Part shown: positions 25,141-32,646 of the stretch, piece after piece
Position numbering within the stretch: position 1 is the stretch's first letter
Layout of the letters: each line of letters opens with the position of its first letter
Assembly: GCA_947475465.1 (NCBI GenBank)
Contig: CANJLK010000007.1
Span: 1 to 41,558, forward strand
Length of the DNA stretch: 41,558 bases
Origin: Caulobacteraceae bacterium
GTDB taxonomy: Bacteria > Pseudomonadota > Alphaproteobacteria > Caulobacterales > Caulobacteraceae
Reading direction: 5' to 3'
Translations under genes and position numbers: made by a program
Notes under the pieces: generated by a model
The model's database searches: none
The model's input: the letters and a program-made list of their open reading frames with translations, nothing else
What the model was told of the DNA's origin: nothing

Positions 25141-26373
25141 ATGGCCACCCTCGATCTGAAGCGCAAGCTCGCCATCCTGTCCGACGCCGCCAAGTACGAC
25201 GCCTCCTGCGCCTCGTCGGGCGGGACGAAACGGGATTCCCTGGGCGGCAAGGGCGTGGGGTCGGTCGATGGCGGCATGGGCATCTGCCACGCCTATGCGC
25301 CGGACGGCCGCTGCATCAGCCTGCTGAAGCTTCTGCTCACCAACTTCTGCGTCTACGACTGCGCCTATTGCGTGAACCGGGTCAGTTCGAACACCGAGCG
25401 CGCCCGCTTCAACGTAGATGAAGTTGTTGATCTTACCCTTGGGTTTTACAAGAGAAACTATATCGAGGGCCTGTTTCTGTCCTCGGGCATCATCCGCTCG
25501 CCCGACTACACCATGGAAGAGATGGTCCGGGTCGCGCGGACCTTGCGCGAAACCCATCACTTCCGCGGCTACATCCATCTGAAGGTCATCCCCGAGGCCT
25601 CGCCGGAGCTGGTCAACCAGGCCGCGCTCTACGCCGACCGGGTGTCGATCAATATCGAGCTGCCCCGCGATGACAGCCTGGCGAGGCTCGCGCCGGAAAA
25701 GGACGTTGGCGGCATCCGCAGGGCCATGGGCGCGGTCAGGCTGGGGGTCGAGGCGGGCGCCGAAAAGGGCCGTCGCGCCAGGCCCGCGAAATTCGCGCCG
25801 GCGGGCCAGTCCACCCAGATGATCGTCGGCGCCGACGCGGCCACCGACGGTGAGATCCTCAAGCGGTCCGAAGGCCTCTACGGCGCCTACCGGCTGAAGC
25901 GGGTCTACTATTCCGCCTTCTCGCCAATCCCGGACGCGACGGCCCGCCTGCCCCTGGCGCGCCCGCCGCTGGTCCGCGAACACCGGCTCTACCAGGCCGA
26001 CTGGCTGATGCGGTTCTACGGCTTCGAGCGCGCGGAGATCGTCGCCGAGAACGACGACCTGGACCTCGAGATCGACCCCAAGCTCGCCTGGGCGCTGCGC
26101 AACCGCGGCGACTTCCCCCTCGACCTCAATACCGCCTGTCGCGAACAGATGTTGCGGGTTCCGGGCCTGGGGGTGCGCTCGGTCGATAGGATGATCGAGG
26201 TCCGCCGTTTCAAGACCCTGGTGCTGGAGGACGTTCGCCGCCTGACTCGCGGACTCGAAAAGCTGAAGCCGTTCATCGTCACCGGCGATTGGACCCCAGG
26301 CGCCTCGACCGACAGCGCGGACCTGCGCGTCCGGATGACGCCCCCGCCGCCGCGCCAGCTGGACCTCTTCTGA
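25141..26373 (+). CDS. Radical SAM protein, putative DNA modification/repair (COG4277/TIGR03916 type)
   Basis: A 410-residue radical SAM enzyme. The N-terminal signature KLAILSDAAKYDASCASSGG is typical of this group; the 4Fe-4S motif CxxxCxxC is Cys70-Cys74-Cys77 (NFCVYDCAYCVNR). A TIM-barrel core follows, and near the C-terminus (about 324-355) sits a helix-hairpin-helix, LDLNTACREQMLRVPGLGVRSVDRM, with PGLG at 341-344, a non-specific DNA-binding element. It is known to be linked genomically to uracil-DNA-glycosylase-family proteins; its reaction has not been established to my knowledge. The stop overlaps the next start by one base (TGATG). No Shine-Dalgarno sequence is visible. Confidence 0.9.
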   Translation: MATLDLKRKLAILSDAAKYDASCASSGGTKRDSLGGKGVGSVDGGMGICHAYAPDGRCISLLKLLLTNFCVYDCAYCVNRVSSNTERARFNVDEVVDLTLGFYKRNYIEGLFLSSGIIRSPDYTMEEMVRVARTLRETHHFRGYIHLKVIPEASPELVNQAALYADRVSINIELPRDDSLARLAPEKDVGGIRRAMGAVRLGVEAGAEKGRRARPAKFAPAGQSTQMIVGADAATDGEILKRSEGLYGAYRLKRVYYSAFSPIPDATARLPLARPPLVREHRLYQADWLMRFYGFERAEIVAENDDLDLEIDPKLAWALRNRGDFPLDLNTACREQMLRVPGLGVRSVDRMIEVRRFKTLVLEDVRRLTRGLEKLKPFIVTGDWTPGASTDSADLRVRMTPPPPRQLDLF

Positions 26374-27830
26374 TGCAGACCGTTCGCCTCGCCTCCGAGA
26401 CGGATTTCGCCGGCTGGCGCGAGGCGGCGCGCGCGCTCCGCGCCCGGTCCGTGCCGCCGGAGGCGGTTCTGTGGACTGTGGACGGCGCCGCGGACCTGTT
26501 CGCCGCCTCCGTTCAAGGTGGCGAGGAAAGCAGGGCCTTCTCCGTGCCCCGCGAGTTTCTCGAGCTGGCCGACCTTGTGGCGCTGCACCGCTCAGACGAG
26601 CGCTTCGCCCTCATGTACCGCCTGCTCTGGCGGCTGGGCGGTGAGGCCGACCTGTTGCGCATCCACTCCGATCCCGACGTCCACAAGGCGCGGGGCCTGG
26701 CCAAGGCGGTCAGCCTCGCGGCCCACAAGATGAAGGCCTTCGTCCGCTTTCGCCTGACCGCCGACCCGCACGGCGAGGAGACCTATGTCGCCTGGTTCGA
26801 GCCGGCTCACCGGGTGACCGAGATGACCGCGCCCTTCTTCGCGCGCCGGTTCTCCAGCATGAACTTCTCGATCCTCACCCCCGACCTGTGCGTCCACTGG
26901 GATACCCAGCGCCTGGTGGCCACGCCCGGCGCCGACGCCGCCGACGCGCCGGCCGAGGACGCTCTGGAGGACTTCTGGCGCACGTACTACGCCTCGATCT
27001 TCAACCCGGCCCGCCTGAAGGTCGGCGCCATGCAAAAGGAGATGCCCAGGCGCTATTGGCGGAACCTGCCGGAGGCCAGGCTCATTCCCGATCTCATCGC
27101 CAAGGCGGAGGCCCGCACCTCGACCATGGTCAGCCAGGCGCCCACTGTTCCCGACCGGGTGATCCGCGCCGTGCAGCGCACCAACCGCGACGCCCTCTAC
27201 GACGGCCTTGCGCCCTCCACCCTGGAGGAAGTTCAGGCCGGCTTGCAGATGTGCCGCCGCTGCGACCTCTACCGCGACGCCACCCAGGGCGTGGCCGGGG
27301 AGGGCCCCGCCCGGGCCCGGCTGATGCTGGTGGGCGAGCAGCCCGGCGACCACGAGGACCTCGCGGGTCGGCCCTTCGTGGGTCCCGCCGGCCAGGTGCT
27401 GGACAGGGCGCTGGCCGCCGCCGGCGTGCCCCGCGACCAGGCCTTCGTCACCAACGCGGTGAAGCACTTCAAGCACGACCTGCGCGGCAAGCGCCGGATC
27501 CACCAGACGCCCACGGCCGGCGAGCTCAACGCCTGCCGCTGGTGGCTGGACGCCGAGCGCCGGATCGTCCGGCCTCGGGTGATCGTGGCGCTGGGCGCCA
27601 CGGCGGGACTGGCGGTGTTCGGCAAGGCCACCCCGGTCGCGAAGGCGCGCCAGCAGGCGATCCAGCTTCCCGATCAGGCGAAGGGCGTGGTGACCTATCA
27701 CCCCTCCTACCTGCTGCGCCTGCCCGACCCGGACGCCAAGGCCAGGGCCTACGCCCAATTTGTCGACGACCTGAAATTCGCCTGGAGCCTTTGTCCTCCC
27801 CCTCAGGGGGAGGTGGCGCGGCGAGCGTAG
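26373..27830 (+). CDS. udgX: DUF4130-like domain fused to UdgX-type uracil-DNA glycosylase
   Basis: A 485-residue fusion. The N-terminal part (about 1-250) matches the probable DNA-metabolism domain paired with the upstream radical SAM protein (TIGR03915/DUF4130 type). The C-terminal part is a family-4-like glycosylase: CxxC at Cys294/Cys297, motif GEQPGDHED at 321-329, GRPFVGPAG, VTNAVKHFKHD and VTYHPSYLLR. It carries the UdgX-specific loop KRRIH at 373-377; in mycobacterial UdgX the loop His becomes covalently bonded to the uracil site in DNA. His365 stands where family 4 has a cluster Cys, and Cys388 is a third likely ligand. The last dozen codons and the TAG come from repeat A. Confidence 0.88.
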   Translation: MQTVRLASETDFAGWREAARALRARSVPPEAVLWTVDGAADLFAASVQGGEESRAFSVPREFLELADLVALHRSDERFALMYRLLWRLGGEADLLRIHSDPDVHKARGLAKAVSLAAHKMKAFVRFRLTADPHGEETYVAWFEPAHRVTEMTAPFFARRFSSMNFSILTPDLCVHWDTQRLVATPGADAADAPAEDALEDFWRTYYASIFNPARLKVGAMQKEMPRRYWRNLPEARLIPDLIAKAEARTSTMVSQAPTVPDRVIRAVQRTNRDALYDGLAPSTLEEVQAGLQMCRRCDLYRDATQGVAGEGPARARLMLVGEQPGDHEDLAGRPFVGPAGQVLDRALAAAGVPRDQAFVTNAVKHFKHDLRGKRRIHQTPTAGELNACRWWLDAERRIVRPRVIVALGATAGLAVFGKATPVAKARQQAIQLPDQAKGVVTYHPSYLLRLPDPDAKARAYAQFVDDLKFAWSLCPPPQGEVARRA

Positions 27831-27849
27831 CGAGACGTGACGGAGGGGG
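27795..27849. repeat. Dispersed repeat A, copy 3, overlapping the udgX 3' end
   Basis: The most intact copy: hairpin CCTCCCCCTCAGGGGGAGG, core TGGCGCGGCGAGCGTAGCGA, then GACGTGACGGAGGGGG. It encodes the last residues of the UdgX fusion (PPPQGEVARRA) and its TAG, and ends 15 bp before the stop of the convergent TetR gene. Confidence 0.85.
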
Positions 27850-27864
27850 AATTTGGGGCTTTCG

Positions 27865-28527
27865 CTACGGCGCGTCGAACCCCGCCTCGGCGAAGTCGAG
27901 CATCTGTTTCAGCAGGGCCGGGATGTCGCCCTCGCGGGTCAGGCCGCCCGACAGATGGTTCAGGCGATCGAACTCGGCGAAGCGGTTATTGTGGATCATG
28001 CCCAACGCGAAGTGCAGGCGCCAATACAGCGTCTCGGGCGCCAGGTCCGGGCGCGCGGTCTTCAGGGCCTGGGCGAAGCGCTCCAGGTGGGAGACGTCGT
28101 TCTGCAGCACATCGCGCATGGGCGCCGTGCCCTCCGAGCGCGCCCGCAACAGGAACTGCACGCTGATGCGTCGGTCGCTGGCGGGATCGGCCCACTTCAG
28201 CGGCGGGGCGAACAGGGCCTCCAGGATGTCTCGCACGCTGGGCTTGCCGCCCGCCCGGTGCGTCGCCTCATGAAGCATCCGCGCCCGCTCGCGGCTCAGT
28301 TCAATGGTCCGCCGCCGAAAGATCTCGAACAGCAGGGCGTCCTTGGAGCCGAAATGATAGTTCAACGACGCCAGATTGACGCCCGCCTCGGCGGTGATGT
28401 CGCGCACCGAGACGTTCTGGAAGCCATGCAGGGCGAACAGCCGCTCGGCGGCGTTGAACACCGCGGCCTTGGTCGCCGCCTCCGCCCCGCGGGGTTCCGG
28501 CGCCGCCCGCGCCTCGGACTGGGCCAT
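27865..28527 (-). CDS. TetR/AcrR-family transcriptional regulator
   Basis: A 220-residue regulator. The DNA-binding helix-turn-helix spans about residues 18-64 (AVFNAAERLFALHGFQNVSVRDITAEAGVNLASLNYHFGSKDALLFEIF), a textbook TetR start. The ligand domain (about 75-215) has the pattern FLLRARSEGT ... LHFALGMIHNN seen in AcrR-like C-terminal domains. The ATG was chosen at 28527, 2 bp after the stop of the upstream VWA gene, so the two are cotranscribed. Target genes and ligand are not evident; no palindromic operator stands immediately upstream. Confidence 0.9.
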   Translation of the reverse strand: MAQSEARAAPEPRGAEAATKAAVFNAAERLFALHGFQNVSVRDITAEAGVNLASLNYHFGSKDALLFEIFRRRTIELSRERARMLHEATHRAGGKPSVRDILEALFAPPLKWADPASDRRISVQFLLRARSEGTAPMRDVLQNDVSHLERFAQALKTARPDLAPETLYWRLHFALGMIHNNRFAEFDRLNHLSGGLTREGDIPALLKQMLDFAEAGFDAP

Positions 28528-28529
28528 GG

Positions 28530-29705
28530 TCAGCGCGCCAGTTCCTTCATCGCCTTGTCGAGGCCGGCCAGCGTCAGCGGGTACATGCGGTCGCCCACCA
28601 GCTGCTTCATCACGCCCACCGACTGGGTGTAGTCCCAGTGCCGCTCGGCGGTCGGGTTCAGCCAGATCATGTGCTCGTAGATCTTCGACACCCGGTCCAT
28701 CCACACCGCCCCCGGCTCCTCGTTCCAGTGTTCCACGGAGCCGCCGGGGTAGGTGATCTCATAGGGGCTCATGGTCGCGTCGCCCACGAAGATCACCTTG
28801 TAATCATGCGGGAATTTGTGAAGCACGTCCCAGGTGTTGATCTTCTCGCTGTGCCGGCGGCGGTTGTCCTTCCAGACGCTCTCGTAGAGGCAGTTGTGGA
28901 AGTAGTAGAACTCCATGTTCTTGAATTCCGAGCGCGCGGCGCTGAACAGCTCCTCACAGACCTTGATGTGGCTGTCCATCGAGCCGCCGATATCGAAGAA
29001 GATCAACACGCTGATCTTGTTGCGCCGCTCGGCGCGCATCTGGATGTCCAGGTAGCCCTTTTCCGCCGTGCCGCGGATGGTGCCGTTGAGGTCCAGCTCG
29101 TCCTGATGGCCCTCGCGCACCCATTTGCGCAGGCGCCGCAGGGCCACCTTGATGTTGCGGGTGCCCAGCTCGACGGAGTCATCGAGGTTCTTGTACTCGC
29201 GCTTGTCCCAGACCTTCACCGCCTTGCCGTGGCGGCCCTTGTCCTGGCCGATGCGCACGCCCTCGGGGTTGTAGCCGTTGGCGCCGAACGGCGAGGTGCC
29301 GCCGGTGCCGATCATCTTGGAGCCGCCCTCGTGCCGCTCCTTCTGCTCGCGCAGCCGCTCGGCCAGGGCCTCCATCAGCTTGTCGAAGCCGCCCATGGCC
29401 TCGATCTGGGCCTTCTCCTCCTCGGTCAGGAACTTCTCGGAGATCTTGCGCAGCCATTCGGCCGGAATGTCGGGCGTGACGTCCTGGCCCATGGATTCCA
29501 GGCCCTTGAACACGTGGCCGAACACCTGGTCGAAGCGGTCGAGGTTCTTCTCATCCTTCACCAGGGCGGCGCGCGACAGGTAATAGAAATCCTCGACCGA
29601 GCGGTCGATCACGCCCTTGTCCATGCCCTCCATGAGCATGAGGTATTCCTTGAGCGTCACCGGCACCTTGGCCTGGCGAAGCTCGGTGAAGAAACGCATG
29701 AACAT
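28530..29705 (-). CDS. VWA domain protein, CoxE-like (COG3825 type)
   Basis: A 391-residue protein with an all-helical N-terminal part (FFTELRQAKVPVTLKEYLMLMEGMD) and a von Willebrand A domain from about residue 220. The metal site is altered: ISVLIFFDIGGSMDSHIK has DxGGS rather than the usual DxSxS. This family usually works with a MoxR-type AAA ATPase as a chaperone for metal-centre maturation (CoxD/CoxE); no moxR gene is within this window on either side. The start may be the ATG at 29705 or at 29699. Its 139-bp upstream gap holds nothing recognisable. Confidence 0.85.
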   Translation of the reverse strand: MFMRFFTELRQAKVPVTLKEYLMLMEGMDKGVIDRSVEDFYYLSRAALVKDEKNLDRFDQVFGHVFKGLESMGQDVTPDIPAEWLRKISEKFLTEEEKAQIEAMGGFDKLMEALAERLREQKERHEGGSKMIGTGGTSPFGANGYNPEGVRIGQDKGRHGKAVKVWDKREYKNLDDSVELGTRNIKVALRRLRKWVREGHQDELDLNGTIRGTAEKGYLDIQMRAERRNKISVLIFFDIGGSMDSHIKVCEELFSAARSEFKNMEFYYFHNCLYESVWKDNRRRHSEKINTWDVLHKFPHDYKVIFVGDATMSPYEITYPGGSVEHWNEEPGAVWMDRVSKIYEHMIWLNPTAERHWDYTQSVGVMKQLVGDRMYPLTLAGLDKAMKELAR

Positions 29706-29844
29706 CGGAATTCCGGACGGCGAACGGCTGTTTGAACGCCGAAGATGCGGCTGCGTAGCAGCGATGTCCAGCGCGCGGCCGTTTGTGGCCTGAGGTCAAC
29801 GGGCCATGGGCGCGGGCGGCCACGCGGCGGCCGCCGACGAGACC

Positions 29845-30333
29845 CTAGGCGTCGGCTTTCAGCTTGCGCCACACGGTCATCCGCGAGACGCCAAGCCGGC
29901 GGGCGATTTCCACCGGGCCGACGCCGGCCCTTTGCAGGGCGCGGATTTCATGGGTGCGGGCCGGGCGACGGCCGCCGAAGACCTGCGGCTCCACCGACGC
30001 CACGGCTTCCAGCGCCGCGCGCAGGGCGCGGCCGCCGGCGCCTTCGGTGCAAAGCTGCTGCTCGACCACGAAAAGCCGCGCGCCGCGCTGTTCCAGCCGG
30101 TCTATGACATCCAGCCGGCCGCGGCTCGAACCCGCCAGCTGATTCAGGCGGGTGACCACCAGTTCGTCACCTTCGCCGACAAAATCCAGGATGGAGGCCA
30201 GCACCACGGCGTCATCGCCCCCCGGCGCGGCCGGTTCCTCGGCGCGCACCACGTGGCAGCCCATGGCCTTGAGCGCCGCCGTCTCCGCAGCGGAGTTGGC
30301 GTCGCGCAACCTGACGTATCCGATCCGTATCAT
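29845..30333 (-). CDS. Catalytically dead resolvase-fold protein with C-terminal HTH
   Basis: A 162-residue protein with the outline of a small serine resolvase: a MIRIGYVRLRDANS start, the GDELVVTRLNQLAGSSR strand-helix region, the LDVIDRLEQRGARLFVVEQ beta-hairpin, and a C-terminal HTH_7 (HEIRALQRAGVGPVEIARRLGVSRMTVWRKLKA). Aligned with gamma-delta resolvase, Arg8 is kept but the nucleophile Ser10 is Arg, and the Asp67-Arg68-x-x-Arg71 triad reads Asn-Gln-x-x-Gly. It should not recombine DNA and is probably a DNA-binding regulator. The start is the ATG at 30333 with a weak GGCGGA upstream. Confidence 0.82.
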   Translation of the reverse strand: MIRIGYVRLRDANSAAETAALKAMGCHVVRAEEPAAPGGDDAVVLASILDFVGEGDELVVTRLNQLAGSSRGRLDVIDRLEQRGARLFVVEQQLCTEGAGGRALRAALEAVASVEPQVFGGRRPARTHEIRALQRAGVGPVEIARRLGVSRMTVWRKLKADA

Positions 30334-30450
30334 TCCGCCCGTCACTCCGCGCCTGGGTGTGCGATGCAAGTTCACAAATGCGGAGCCCCCCGCCAAGCGG
30401 GTCAAAGGTTAAATCGACGCAATATTCAAGGGGTAAACAACGTTCACTTA

Positions 30451-30467
30451 GGAACAAATTTTGTCCC
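30451..30467. promoter_or_regulatory. Palindromic operator candidate upstream of the resolvase-like gene
   Basis: GGAACAAATTTTGTCCC is a near-perfect inverted repeat (7 of 8 bases per arm) in a small AT-rich patch. It sits 118 bp upstream of the resolvase-like ATG and 7 bp past the GNAT stop. The adjoining CGTTCACTTAGGAACA (GTTC-N6-GAAC) is a second, overlapping inverted repeat. No known binding protein is assigned; autoregulation by the resolvase-like protein is a guess. Confidence 0.5.
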
Positions 30468-30474
30468 TTTCAGC

Positions 30475-31020
30475 CTACCTGATGCGCGCCGTAGAAAAAC
30501 TCTCTGCACTGCGTCTTAGAATGTATTCGTGATCGACAGTGCCGCCGACGGGAAAGTCATAATCGCCGACCTTTTCGAATCCCTGGCGGGCGTAGAAGCG
30601 CTGGGTGCCGTGGTTCTCCGACCAGACCCCGATCCAGACCGTGTGGGGTCCGTCCTTTTGCAGCCAGGCGATGATCTCGTCGAACAGCCGCCGTCCCAGG
30701 CCGCCGTTCTGCCAGGCCCTGAGCAGGTACAACCGCTTCAATTCCCTATCTTCGGGCGAGGCGTCGCGGTGCGGCAGGCCGCAAGGGCCGGCGAGCGCAT
30801 AGCCGATGGTCTGGCCCTCCGCCTCGACGATCCAACTGGCCCTGGCGGGATCGGCGAGATCGGACCGCGTCCGCTCCAGGCCATAGGCCTCGGCCAGGAA
30901 GGCTTGCAGATCGCCGGCGGGGTAGAGATGGCCGAAGGTCTCGGTGAAGGTCGCCCGGCCGATGGCGGCCAGCGCCTGCGAATCGCCCGGCCCGGCGCGG
31001 CGGATCAGCGGCTGTGGCAT
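30475..31020 (-). CDS. GNAT-family N-acetyltransferase
   Basis: A 181-residue GNAT. Acetyl-CoA motif A appears as LKRLYLLRAWQNGGLGRRLFDEII (Q-N-G-G-L-G), followed by the motif B helix in WSENHGTQRFYARQGFEKVGDYDFPVG. The Asn-His and Tyr residues are in their usual places. The start at 31020 (MPQPLIRRAGPGD) gives a normal length and leaves only 33 bp to the divergent deacetylase gene. Substrate unknown. Confidence 0.88.
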   Translation of the reverse strand: MPQPLIRRAGPGDSQALAAIGRATFTETFGHLYPAGDLQAFLAEAYGLERTRSDLADPARASWIVEAEGQTIGYALAGPCGLPHRDASPEDRELKRLYLLRAWQNGGLGRRLFDEIIAWLQKDGPHTVWIGVWSENHGTQRFYARQGFEKVGDYDFPVGGTVDHEYILRRSAESFSTARIR

Positions 31021-31053
31021 CTGGCGAGGGCGCGAAATGGAGTAGGGTAGGGC

Positions 31054-31977
31054 ATGACCGTCGCGCTCTACACCCATGCGGACATGCTCGACCACCGTCC
31101 GGGAGAAGGCCACCCCGAGCGGCCCGAGCGGCTGGCCGCGGTCACCGAAGCCCTGGGCGACAGCGACCTCGACCTTGTGGTCCTGGATGCGCCCCTGGCC
31201 CAGGCGGCCGACCTGCGCCGGGTTCACCCCGACGCCTACGTCGACAGAATCTTCGCCGCCGCGCCCGGGGCGAGCCTGCGCCGCCTCGACGCCGACACCG
31301 CCATGTCCGCGGGCAGCCTGGGCGCCGCGCGCCGCGCCGCGGGCGCGGTCACCCAGGCGGTGCGCGACGTCGCCCGCGGCGAGACGGAACGGGCCTTCTG
31401 CGCGGTGCGCCCTCCGGGCCATCACGCCGAGCCGGACCTGGCCATGGGCTTCTGTATCTTCTCCAATGTCGCGGTGGCGGCGCGCGCGGCCCAGGCGGCC
31501 GGTCTGTCACGGGTGGCGGTGGTCGATTTCGACATCCACCACGGCAACGGCACCCAGGCGGCCTTCGCGGGCCAGCCCGGCCTGTTCTTCGCCTCCATCC
31601 AGCAGTGGCCCATGTGGCCGGGCAGCGGCCATCCCTCCGAGTCGGCGCCCGACAATATCGTCAACGCCATCTCGCCGCAGGGCGCGCCGCGCGAGGTCTG
31701 GCGCCGGGCCTTCGAGACCCTGATGCCCGCCGTGGACGCCTTCGCGCCGGACCTGATCCTCGTCTCAGCCGGCTTCGACGCCCATGTCCGCGATCCCCTG
31801 GGCGGCGGCGGCCAGGCCCTGGAGGCCGAGGATTTCGCCTGGGCCACGCGGGCGATCGTGTCAGTGGCGAACCGTCACGCCCGGGGCCGGGTTGTGTCCT
31901 CGCTCGAGGGCGGCTACGACCTTCAGGCTCTGGGCTCGTCGGCGCTTGCGCACGTACGGGCCCTTTCCGAGGGTTAG
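31054..31977 (+). CDS. Histone deacetylase-like amidohydrolase (class II type)
   Basis: A 307-residue zinc amidohydrolase of the arginase/deacetylase fold. Catalytic features: His123-His124 in VRPPGHHAE; the D-x-D-x-H-H pair Asp158/Asp160 with His162-His163 in DFDIHHGNGTQ, where Asp160 and His162 are expected zinc ligands; the zinc Asp in LVSAGFDAH; and the Tyr in LEGGYD. Bacterial members deacetylate small acetylamides, polyamines or acetyl-lysine; the substrate here is unknown. AGGGTAGGG precedes the ATG. Confidence 0.92.
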   Translation: MTVALYTHADMLDHRPGEGHPERPERLAAVTEALGDSDLDLVVLDAPLAQAADLRRVHPDAYVDRIFAAAPGASLRRLDADTAMSAGSLGAARRAAGAVTQAVRDVARGETERAFCAVRPPGHHAEPDLAMGFCIFSNVAVAARAAQAAGLSRVAVVDFDIHHGNGTQAAFAGQPGLFFASIQQWPMWPGSGHPSESAPDNIVNAISPQGAPREVWRRAFETLMPAVDAFAPDLILVSAGFDAHVRDPLGGGGQALEAEDFAWATRAIVSVANRHARGRVVSSLEGGYDLQALGSSALAHVRALSEG

Positions 31978-32028
31978 GGGACGAGGGGTCGGCCTATTGC
32001 GCTTCCATGCCGAGGGCCTTAGCGCGGA

Positions 32029-32637
32029 ATGGCCAGCGCCTTGACCGCCGATACCGCCCGGCCGCGCGCCGGCGCCATCACCCTGGCCCGCCACGGCGAA
32101 CCCGCGCTGTCCCGCAAGGTCAAGCTCACCGCGCGCGAGTACGGTGAGTTCTGGGCCAAGTACGAGCTCATGGGCCTGCTGCCCGGCCAGACGCCGCCGC
32201 CGATGCTGCTGGGCTTCGTCGCCGACAGCCACGTCATGGTCGCCTCCACCCGCCTGCGCGCGATCGAGAGCGCCCAGACCGTCGGTCCCGGCCGCACCTT
32301 CACCCAGGAGGCGCTGCTGATCGAGGCGCCCCTGCCGCCGCCGCCCTGGCCGCAGTGGATCCGCATGTCGCCCCGGCTGTGGGGCTTCTTCGCCCGCTTC
32401 TGGTGGTGGTTCTTCAACCACCATGCCGGCCAGGAGAGCCGCAAGGAGGCCGAGGCCCGCGCCGACCGGGCCGCGGCCAAGCTCGAGGTCCTGGCCGACG
32501 GCGGCCAGAACGTCGTCGTCCTGGCGCATGGCTTCTTCAATCTCCTGATCGGCCGGGCGCTCAGGAAGCGCGGCTGGCGCATGACATTGCGCGAAGGCTA
32601 CAAATACTGGTCGACGCGCCGCTTCGAGCGGCTCTAG
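32029..32637 (+). CDS. Histidine phosphatase superfamily protein
   Basis: A 202-residue phosphatase with catalytic RHG motif Arg21-His22-Gly23 (ITLARHGEP) and a second His in VVVLAHGFFNLLIGRAL; the ASTRLRAIESA stretch supplies the other conserved Arg. An unusual aromatic block with three consecutive Trp (about 117-130, WGFFARFWWWFFN) precedes a basic helix and may contact the membrane. It lies just upstream of xseB (9 bp) and is probably cotranscribed with it. The ATG lacks a strong ribosome site. Confidence 0.85.
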   Translation: MASALTADTARPRAGAITLARHGEPALSRKVKLTAREYGEFWAKYELMGLLPGQTPPPMLLGFVADSHVMVASTRLRAIESAQTVGPGRTFTQEALLIEAPLPPPPWPQWIRMSPRLWGFFARFWWWFFNHHAGQESRKEAEARADRAAAKLEVLADGGQNVVVLAHGFFNLLIGRALRKRGWRMTLREGYKYWSTRRFERL

Positions 32638-32646
32638 GTAAGCATC

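Noticed and set aside
24157..25983. A 608-codon frame extending the transglutaminase gene upstream
   Set aside because: The extra 5' part is antisense to the radical SAM gene and has no transglutaminase features. The family start MARLSIRHGTLYSYE lies at 25035.
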